Positions 56,108-64,000 of a DNA stretch of 64,000 nt are shown piece by piece. A model generated the notes under the pieces. The model saw only the letters and a list, made by a program, of their open reading frames with translations, was not told where the DNA came from and did no database searches. The stretch spans positions 6,450,001-6,514,000 of the forward strand of contig NC_088319.1 in the NCBI RefSeq assembly GCF_910592395.1. The letters run 5' to 3'. The position numbers and the translations under genes were made by a program. Position 1 is the first letter of the stretch. Every line of letters starts with the position of its first letter. The stretch is from Lineus longissimus. Taxonomy: Eukaryota; Nemertea; Pilidiophora; Heteronemertea; Lineidae.

Positions 56108-56589
56108 AGCTGCCAAATATGCTGTGAGACCGAAATGCAACTTGAGTTCGGCGCGCAATATTCATTTCTCAGCACCAACCTTCCTCGCGGTCCCCACCCA
56201 AGTTTATCCGTCCAAGTCCTACAGGTTCTATATAAAGTGGCCATATAACAAATATAGAAAAAAAATAGGTAATTGAAGTTCTGATCTTATGCCTCGTGCT
56301 CTGCGATTGAGTGTGATCGACTGCCGTCAAATATGACCTGGATTTATGACGCTCGAGTTGGTACACTGTATGATGGAGTTCACAAATTGACTAATACCCT
56401 TATTCATAAAGGATGTTTTTCAGTTAGACACGATCATCTTGCTAAAACAGTGACTAAACGTGATATCAGGCACACAAATTAGACAGCTTTTCATAAAGGG
56501 TGATTAGTCTCTCCCATGATTATTCATACACCTAAACATCAACGCCTGTACAAGATTGACAAAAGAAATTTTGAACGTCTGAAAGGGCT

Positions 56590-56943
56590 TGTTTAACAGG
56601 TGATCAGTTGGTCATTTCTCTCTTGGAAAGCGTTGAGTGTGTCAATCTTGACATCCCGAGCAGTAGCCTTGGCTTTTGTTTTCATGCATGGCCACAGATC
56701 TTTCAAATCTTTCATCGATGACTTCGCGCTTTAGGGGAAAGTAGCCGCCATCTCCTTAGCAATAGCATCCCAAGCGGCCTGCTTCTTTAAATTTGCTGTC
56801 GTATCCGTGCGTTTGTCTTCTATGACATTCTTCCTTCCTTTGACGCACTCAATGACACCCATGGGTTGCTCAAGAGTCAAGTTATTTGCCCGTTTCTTAG
56901 GCATTTTGGAAGGCAAATGGCAGTGTAGAATTATTTTGCGCAC
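56590..56943 (-). pseudogene. Myb/SANT-like DNA-binding protein fragment
   Basis: The minus strand gives MPKKRANNLTLEQPMGVIEC, then VIEDKRTDTTANLKKQAAWD and AIAKEMAATFP, then a stop at 56733. A second frame continues at once with SSMKDLKDLWPCMKTKAKAT. This is the Myb_DNA-bind_5 type found in Harbinger accessory proteins and NAIF1-like proteins. It is frameshifted and short. Weak inverted ends (AAAGGATGTTTTTCAG at 56408; its counterpart near 57170) suggest a surrounding small transposon, but borders were not fixed. Confidence 0.6.
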
Positions 56944-57179
56944 CTGTCTTACTCCCCTTCACATGGGTCTTTTGTTCAACTTGTTACGTATAAGGATTAC
57001 ATGCTTCTTCGTCAACCAGATAGCATAAATCAGGGTCTAGTCATTGAGTTAGACACGGACATATAATCCGCTGATCATTGCCCTTGTGATCATTGAGGGA
57101 GTTTATCCAAATGTGGACAAACCTGTATTATACGCTGATTAACAGATATAGCCATGTCTAGCCTGATCAGCTGATAAAC

Positions 57180-58301
57180 ATCCATTATGGGCCTTAGAGT
57201 CCATGTCATAAAAGACAATTTCAATTTTATAGAAAATAAAAAAATCCAGACATTCCTGAGAAGGCTTTATTTACCAAGTGCCTTGGACCATTCTCAAACG
57301 TCAAAGGATACAGACAGGAGCAAACTAAAAATATCCTTCACAAATTTTATTACCAGTTCCCCCGACCCTTTCACAAAAACTGATGACAACATACAAATAA
57401 ATATTACACAAAATATAGTTGAAGAAAATGGTACCCCGTTACATTGCAATGCATTTGAAATCAACATTTTAGAACATGCTTGAACATGCCCTCTGTTGAT
57501 TACATCCTTAACCTGTTTACTTTGAGTTTTACTGTTGGTTTAATGAGGTGACTTTCAAAAAGGATGTCATTTAATTGATGTCAATGTGGATAAATACCGT
57601 CCAAATCACATCTGTCATCTCTAAATTTGCGTCATTGGCACTACCCGGCACGTAGGTCATGCGTAAGTCAAGTGTAGGTCGCGGGTAATTTACACGAAAC
57701 ATAGAGAGATCACCGATGCGTCATTGACTCGCAACTTGGCGCATAACTCGCACGTATGTTGCGCGTCACTGACGCGAACCCTGAAAGAGGTCAATTGTGA
57801 TTCGGACTGTCGCTGGCTATTTCTTACAGGGACTTTACCACATAAAATCCATTTGCTGCTATTTTTCAACATCAAGAAACAGACAAACTTTTTTCAAATT
57901 CGTTATTCAACATGATTAAAATTAACAAGCCTATTTTTTACAGCCGTTAGCCCAAGGAATGTTCATGTGTGCAGAGTTGACTTATAAGCACACCCTACAG
58001 GAATGCCACTGAACATGAATGAGAAACTGAACATCCACATTAGAATTTGTCAGTCTTTCAATTAGATATTTCTTTCCGCATCATGTAGTTAATGAAGTTG
58101 AAAGACCAGCTATGAATCTGTCCTGAACACAAAAGGCACACCATTTCGCTCTGCTTCCTTCACTTTATAATAACTTTTATTGTTGGATAATTCACAGCTC
58201 TTGTATTGTAATTAGTTCCTACACGTACACCAGTCAGGCCTATCTCAAAAAGAACTGACCTCAGTTTGGCATGGTTTTCTTTCCATGAAAATATGTGATA
58301 T
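57180..58301. other. No recognised feature
   Basis: A 98-codon plus-strand frame at 57187-57483 has AT-rich codon use and no recognisable motif; I do not call it a gene. Confidence 0.3.
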
Positions 58302-58305
58302 TTAA

Positions 58306-58693
58306 AGCTGACAGGTCAAATATATATACATTCCCGAGTAAGGCTGAAGCCGAGCTCTCGGGAATGTTCATGTGCATTTGGATCTTCTCCTGAATATACT
58401 CATTACCCCCAGTGCATGAATCAAAAGCATCAAGGCATTCTCTGCAGAAACTGTAGGGTGCACATCAAGTGAGAGTGTCCTGAGATAAATTTTCCTGATG
58501 ATAAACCGAAGAAATTAGAGTGATATGTTGGCTAGCAAAGAGTTGATTCAATTTATCTTTGCATTACCAAAATACCATTTCGATTCGTGCCCTGGGGGTA
58601 ATTCAGTAGAAAAGAAGAGACAAATGCACATCACAAACATTCCCGAGAGCTGGGCGTTGGTCTTAATCGGGAATGTATATTTGACCCGTCAGC
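58306..58693. mobile_element. Small TIR element flanked by TTAA
   Basis: The ends AGCTGACAGGTCAAATATAT and GTATATTTGACCCGTCAGC are inverted copies, and matching continues inward for about 80 bp (ATTCCCGAG and GAGCTCTCGGGAATGTT with its complement). TTAA lies at 58302-58305 and 58694-58697, the target duplication of piggyBac and Kolobok groups. No protein is encoded. Confidence 0.65.
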
Positions 58694-58971
58694 TTAAAGA
58701 ACAATCCATTCAGCACGTTTTTAATCCACCTGGCAAAAACTGGAGGAAAAATCTATTTTTAGACAGCCCTCACTGTACAATGCAACTATAAGAAGTGAAA
58801 TTTTAAGACACTCGATCTGCACATTCAAGGGAGTACAGGACAGGTCACAGAACTGATAAACCCCCAAACCCAACACAACAGTTCAAATAAGCCAGGCACT
58901 CCATTCCTCAAAACCAATATATCCTCAAATAAAAGCATTTTTACACATTGGATGTGACTTTACGAAGTTCC

Positions 58972-61900
58972 CTACTTCTTCTTCTTATTTTTCTGGCCTG
59001 ATTTTTCTGGTATTGGTGTTGCTTCTGTCTCCTCCTTCTCCTCGCGAGGTTTCTGCCACTGAATTGGGTTCACTCTGTACATGGGCCATGGAGGCAACGT
59101 CAGCTGAAAGGCAAATGCAATGATAAAACCAAGTTAGCCAACTGAAACAACACTTAGCAACAATAAACGAACATCGTACCGAGAAAGTAGCAAGAGGTGA
59201 CACAACAGAGTTTGGCGGAAAATCCAGGAAGTGTTTAAACAAGTGAACAACACTTGGTGAATGCATGAAACGACATTAGCGTTGGAAAGCGTTGAATACA
59301 TCTATTTTTATGCTGATTTCTTTTGCATTGTGAGACTGGAGAGATGAGTTCATCATGGGTCAAATTTTGAGTGGAGGAGGCATTGGCCAGAAGAAATTGA
59401 CCAAAACCATCATCAATAACAAATCGATCACTAATTAATAAGTGATCAATCACTTATCGATAATAGATCAAACAGTAATTTAGTCTCAGCAATTGATGTA
59501 ACTGAACTTCTAGGTGTCAGTGATGTTCACAGACATGTAGAACTTTATAAAGTCAAATCTGGTGGAAACCGGTTATTTTCTGATCAGAAATTTGTCCAAC
59601 ACTGATCAATATCGATCAGTTTTCGATCAATTAGCGATCAGTAACCGGTGAGGTATTGATCATCTGTTGAGAGAGCGATAATTAGCAATTTTGTTATTTA
59701 TGAACTTCCTTGAAAAAATCACAACGCCAATCAATCGATATTGGTTATTGATCACTAATTTACAGATTTCATATGCACTTGCAACCAATACCAATCAATA
59801 GCTCTGTCAAAATGTATAGTTTGTGGGGTTTATCACCAAAGACATAGGTACTACAGTATTTTGAAATATTGATACCATAAATTCTGAAATATTTACAAAA
59901 AACGCTCCGGTACAGACATGGTCGACGCAGCGCAGTATACAAGAGGTTAAAGGAGGTCACAAAGTGTAGAGATGCCTCAATAGGTGTCTACTCATCAAAT
60001 TTGAAGAGTCTAGTAAAAAGGTATGAAGAAAAATGCCATCTTTGGAGAAATTTTAGGGTTTGACCTCTGTGACCTTGAAAATGAGGTCAAGTTAAAACCA
60101 ATTTGATGAAGACTTATAAGATACTGAATATGTTGTGTAACTCTAGCTTAAACCACTGGCTTCAAAATGGTAAAAAAAACTATTTCAAAGGAGGACACCT
60201 AGTCCATAACGGCATGAGCAGTTGTAAATGGCAACAAGTTGACAAAATATGGCACTATCAATGGCACTTCTAGAGTTTGACCTCTGGAAACTTGATTACT
60301 AGGTCAAACTTAGGTCACGATTGATCTAAATTGGGTTAACTTGTACAGGTGCCCAATAAGTGTTTATATATAAAGTTTTAAGCATCTGTAACAAATAGTG
60401 AAACATACCACCTTCAGTGAAATTTTAGAATTTTACCCTTCTGACCTTGGAAACTAGGTCAAGGTCAAAATTCTATAAGCACTATGTTAAGCTTTATCAT
60501 CAAATCAATCAATGATGCACATTTGAGGATAACACAGTGAAGGTTTCTTGATATATATGACCGACATTGAGTTTTATGACCTGACCTACTTACAACTAAA
60601 AAGTAGGTCACATTGACCTGAGTTTTTGTTGATAATATGATATGTACAGACATGCCCAATAGGTGTCTACATATAAAATTTGAAGAGTCTTGGACAATTT
60701 ATGAGGAAACGTGCTATACATTCGCTGAAATTTTAGAGTTTGACATTCTGTGACCATCAAAAGTAGGTCAAATGAAAAACCCGTATATTATGTCATGTAG
60801 TCTCATCAGAAGTATTTACACTGACAGTAAAAATTCATTTCTAGCTATCAGCGTTCATGAGATATTGACAAAATAAGGTTTTCAAAGATGGCCGTCTGGA
60901 GCCCATCAAAGTAGGTCAAATGGCGATTATTTTTTGTGTGTCAAGTCATGTTGTCATAAGACATCCTCACGCCAAGTTTCAACTTTCTAGACTCAACAGC
61001 GAGCAAACGTGCTGTCATTGTTGACGGATGACGGGCGAGAAATGTGCTCTCCCATCAACCGAACAAGGGTGATTTGTGTTGGGGCTGAGCATGAGGTTGT
61101 CAACTACAATTGCAAATACCATACAGCGTTCTCGCCGGGATTAAATCTAAACAGGGCATTGGCACGTCATACTGCACCTGCGTCCCGGTGAGTGGTCCGG
61201 GGGCCATATTCTAGCGGGCAATTGTCGGGGGGCAATTGTCCTGATATCATGTGATATACATGTATTCTTACATACACTCAATATAAAAATTTCGTCCCTC
61301 AAAATACAACCAGTTGGCAAGAAATGAATTTTCAAGATACCTGACTGGAGACCAGAAAGTAGGTCAAGTTGCAAAAAAAAAATGAATTGGGCATAGTGCC
61401 GAAAGCTGCCATTATGCTACATGTACGTTTCAGCCATCTAGCCCCAGCAGTTACGAAACGTGCTCAGCTAATGGACAACAATGACAACGAACGGCAGACA
61501 ATGACGATGGTGGAGGCCTCTGTATTAAATATGAGCTCTCCACAGGGGTTACAGGAAAATTGTCCCCGGAAAATTCGTCCCCGCAAATTCGTTCCCGGAT
61601 AATTCGTCCCCAAGGAAAATTCGTCCCCGAGGATAATTCGTCCCCGGAAAATTTGTCCCCGAGGATAATTCGTCCCCAGAAAATTTTACAAAGTTGAAAG
61701 TTTCTGACTTTAATTCCTAAGACTCATAAGTCTTGTCGAATGGACTGTAGTAATAACTACTACTTTTGATTTTTCTCATTCAGTGTAACATCTCTCTTTA
61801 CTACCATACTAGCTAGTTACCTACCCCACTATTTTTATAGTAGGTAGAAGTAGGCAGGCGAAATATTTTATTGAAGAATTTAGAGCTTTTCTTTCATTCT

Positions 61901-63279
61901 GACCAGTAAAAATACTTATTTGAAAAATAAAATTATTTTGCCTGCCTACCTCTACCTACTATGAAAAGAGTGGAGTAGGTAACTAGCTAGTAGGGTAGTA
62001 AAGAGAGATATAATAAAGGAGAAAAGTCGAAAGTAGTAAGTATATTACTAGAAAGTAATGTCAGAAACTTTCAACTTTTGTTTAATTTTCCAGGGACAAA
62101 TTATCTTTGAGGACGAATTTCCAAGGGACGAACTATCCTAGGGGACATATTTTCCGGGGACGAAATTTTCCTCGGGGACGAATTTTCCAGGGATGAATTA
62201 TCCTCGGGGACAAATTATCCGGGGACGAATTTTCCTCGGGGACGAATTTTCCGGGGACGAATTTGCCTAGGGGACGAGTTTTCCGGGGACGAATTTTCCT
62301 AGAGCCCTCCACAGGTAAGCCAAAAAGTCCTGAACAACCAATTTTGCACCATGCACCTTTCCTCACTCTTAAACTCATCTTCTCCGCTCCTTCCTGACAC
62401 AATGCGGTTGATTTCATTTAAAAATTGTCTCAAAACATACTTGATAGCACTAGGAACAAGGTTTGCCTTATCCCATCAAAATTAAGATCATCTTTTGATC
62501 AATTAAGATTAAGATCATCTATTGAAGATGAAGCCACATTACCCAAAAAGGTGAGGCGAACTGACATCAAGTAAAGATACGTACCAGACATGAGAGTAGA
62601 AATCCAGCACCAAGAATGTAAACTGTCTGTGAGAACTGCTGACACATGTAACCCCACACTAGGCCAACCACCTGAAAAAGGTAGTCAGATTTCATCAAGA
62701 AGATGAAACAATTTGAAATACAAACATATACGGTAATGCAACTGTGGACTCAAAACGAATGAGGGTTAACTTGGAAAATAACAACAGAAAGGGCTGTCAT
62801 CATCAGATATAATTTTATCCTGTCTATTGAGATTTCTTCACCAGAATCAACCACTAAAAAGAGTGGTATTTGCTAAAATATCCTGCAGAAGGGATTTTAT
62901 GCCTTTCGCCATAAAGTGGCAAATTTTTCGAACCATTTAAGCATAATTGCTTGTAACCAACACACCTAAACATGGCGATGTTGGGTCTCATGGCATTATC
63001 AACGGCGAACTCCCAAAGAACTCAGGACGAGTCATCTTTTGGATCATAAAACAAGGGTGAAATATGCATACATTGTACGAGTTTGGCAATGAAGTGATTG
63101 CGATTGGTTTTGAAACACGTACATGTATGCGAACGCTGCGCCATCACCAAAACGTTGGACTAGACCAAAAGCCTCAGATAATTGGGCAACCCAGGTATGG
63201 GAGAAAACAGCATACTTACAGCAAATAGGACAATGATGAATTGAAATAACCTTTCTGCCTTCTTCTGTCCTTCGAAGTC
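58972..63279 (-). CDS. SPCS1: Signal peptidase complex subunit 1 (SPC12), last three exons
   Basis: SPCS1 is a small subunit of the ER signal peptidase complex, with two membrane segments and both ends in the cytosol. Exons on the minus strand: 63279-63220 (DFEGQKKAERLFQFIIVLFA), 62671-62585 (VVGLVWGYMCQQFSQTVYIL, then GAGFLLSCL) and 59103-58972 (LTLPPWPMYRVNPIQWQKPR, a Glu-rich part and a Lys-rich end, stop TAG). All junctions are phase 0 with GT-AG sites (donors GTAAGT and GTACGT). The segment FIIVLFAVVGLVWGYM is TM1 and TVYILGAGFLLSCLLTLP is TM2. The 93 codons seen are most of the protein; the exon with the start codon was not found in 63280-64000 and may lie outside. The second intron (3.5 kb) holds a foldback element and repeats. 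Confidence 0.95.
59950..61050 (-). repeat. AGCTCACC-related repeat, diverged, in an SPCS1 intron
   Basis: Decayed units of about 230 bp recur on the minus strand, each with AGGTCA half-sites (a full DR3 complement at 60061-60075) and CCTATTGAGGCATCT-like words (59975, 60345, 60655). These resemble the body of the copy at 8400-8640 (GACGCCTATTGGGCATCTCT), so that copy and this one form a subfamily. Confidence 0.6.
61547..62306. mobile_element. Foldback element with minisatellite arms and 9-bp target duplication, in an SPCS1 intron
   Basis: CTCCACAGG flanks it at 61538-61546 and 62307-62315. The left arm starts with GGTTACAGGAAAATTGTCCC and has tandem GGAAAATTCGTCCCCGAG-like units to 61683. 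The right arm (62090-62306) is the same unit inverted. Inside the tandem parts the arms continue as unique inverted sequence (CTTTACTACCATACTAGCTA on the left, its complement on the right), so almost the whole 760 bp folds back on a centre near 61900. Confidence 0.88.
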
Positions 63280-63349
63280 CTGGAAAAACAATGTAGGGAA
63301 ATGCAAGTCACAAGGCCTGTTCCAGGTGCATGGGCACAAAGGTAGTGAA

Positions 63350-63655
63350 CCTACCATAAAAATTTCATAAGAGAGATATCACACTTCTGGACCAAAATTT
63401 GGTGTCAGGGGCCACCTGACATGGGGGGGGGGGGTCCTGTGTACTACAAAGTTTCAAGAGATCATAGTTCTATTGGTTAACAAATGTTCCACTGTTTTTG
63501 AAACAGGATACAGACGATGGACGGACACTTCTTATAGAGACTGTTTTTTGTTAAGCGCCTTTGAACGGCCCAATATAGGACTGATAAGGGCGCTATATAG
63601 ATGTGATACATAGATAGATAGATAGGCTCCCCTACGGAGCTAGCCAAAAATTAAC
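63350..63655 (-). repeat. AGCTCACC-related repeat end with terminal hairpin
   Basis: On the minus strand it starts with TTTTTGGCTAGCTCCGTAGG and GGAGCC, a hairpin in the place where the main family has AGCTCACC. It then passes GCGCCCTTATCAGTC and reaches a CCATCGTCTGTATCC stretch and the start of a unit. A (GATA)n run lies at 63607-63622. Confidence 0.6.
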
Positions 63656-64000
63656 ACAAAACAAAAACAGGTTTTTCAATGCCCGAGTGACGCTGAGGAA
63701 GGTCACATGCCCGAGAAAATAAATTCATGCGAGAAACCTCCATAAATTCAGAAATCCCCCCAACAGTAGTAGTTTGAAGTGTGGCGAAATGGTGCCTCTT
63801 CGTGCGTGATCAGTCGTACCACCTGGCTATAGTTGTAGTTCCACCTATCATAAAAACCCCGTGTTTTTTCAAGATCCGTGTCTTCGCCGTGTGTCAAAAA
63901 ACCCGCGGCGCACTTACACCTATCAGTTGTGTTAGATAATGGTTAATAGTCCCGGCGACAGGTGCGCTGTAGGTAGGGTGCTCTCCTGTGTTTCTTTCCC
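63656..64000. other. No recognised feature
   Basis: I searched the minus strand here for the first exon of SPCS1 and found no convincing candidate. Confidence 0.35.

Noticed and set aside
57187-57483. A 98-codon plus-strand gene
   Set aside because: No family motif, AT-driven composition, no splice or promoter support.
61549-62306. A CRISPR-like array of GGAAAATTCGTCCCCG units
   Set aside because: Units are adjacent without spacers and mirrored at the other arm; this is a foldback element in a eukaryotic intron.

Overview
The window is nuclear DNA of a metazoan, most probably a marine invertebrate. Spliced genes have GT-AG introns. There are tRNA-derived SINE, LINE and many TIR or foldback elements. 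A CGTCCGTCGTC-rich repeat that begins with an AGCTCACC hairpin is present; from memory this type is common in molluscs and other marine invertebrates. I cannot name the species. No CRISPR array, rRNA or true tRNA gene was seen.

Two host genes can be supported. SPCS1, the signal peptidase complex 12-kDa subunit, lies on the minus strand at 58972-63279; three exons are visible and its first exon was not found. A multi-pass membrane protein of unknown function lies on the plus strand at 43308-51287, with seven visible exons, about seven membrane segments and an unresolved 5' end. One of its introns has a GC donor. The two genes are convergent.

The rest is mostly mobile DNA. From left to right: a LINE endonuclease fragment (1-1170) and a LINE 3' end (1600-1980); a TIR element with a nested palindrome (2171-3126); pogo/jerky-like transposase copies at 4382-6437 (with TIRs), 8816-10217, 12467-15617 (split and spliced) and 33435-34931 (intact); a decayed LINE (18345-20520); a 4.8-kb Ginger-type element carrying an integrase and an OTU protease domain (21460-26275); palindromic elements at 26.7, 29.2, 46.3 and 61.5 kb; small TIR elements at 11.5, 32.1, 52.3, 53.8 and 58.3 kb; the AGCTCACC repeat family at 8.1, 13.5, 31.5, 37.0, 55.2 and, in related forms, 60 and 63.4 kb; tandem repeats at 40.4, 45.0 and 50.4 kb.

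The best candidate for something new is the pogo-like family. All four copies have Asn where the first catalytic Asp of the DDE triad should be. The three copies whose 5' end is preserved start with a hydrophobic, signal-peptide-like leader, which is unexpected for a nuclear transposase. One copy is an intact 498-codon frame with two of three catalytic residues changed, and another has introns. Second are three elements with inverted arms, mostly built of short tandem repeats, each flanked by a 9-bp target duplication. Third is the Ginger-OTU element, whose TIRs and 5-bp target duplication can both be read.
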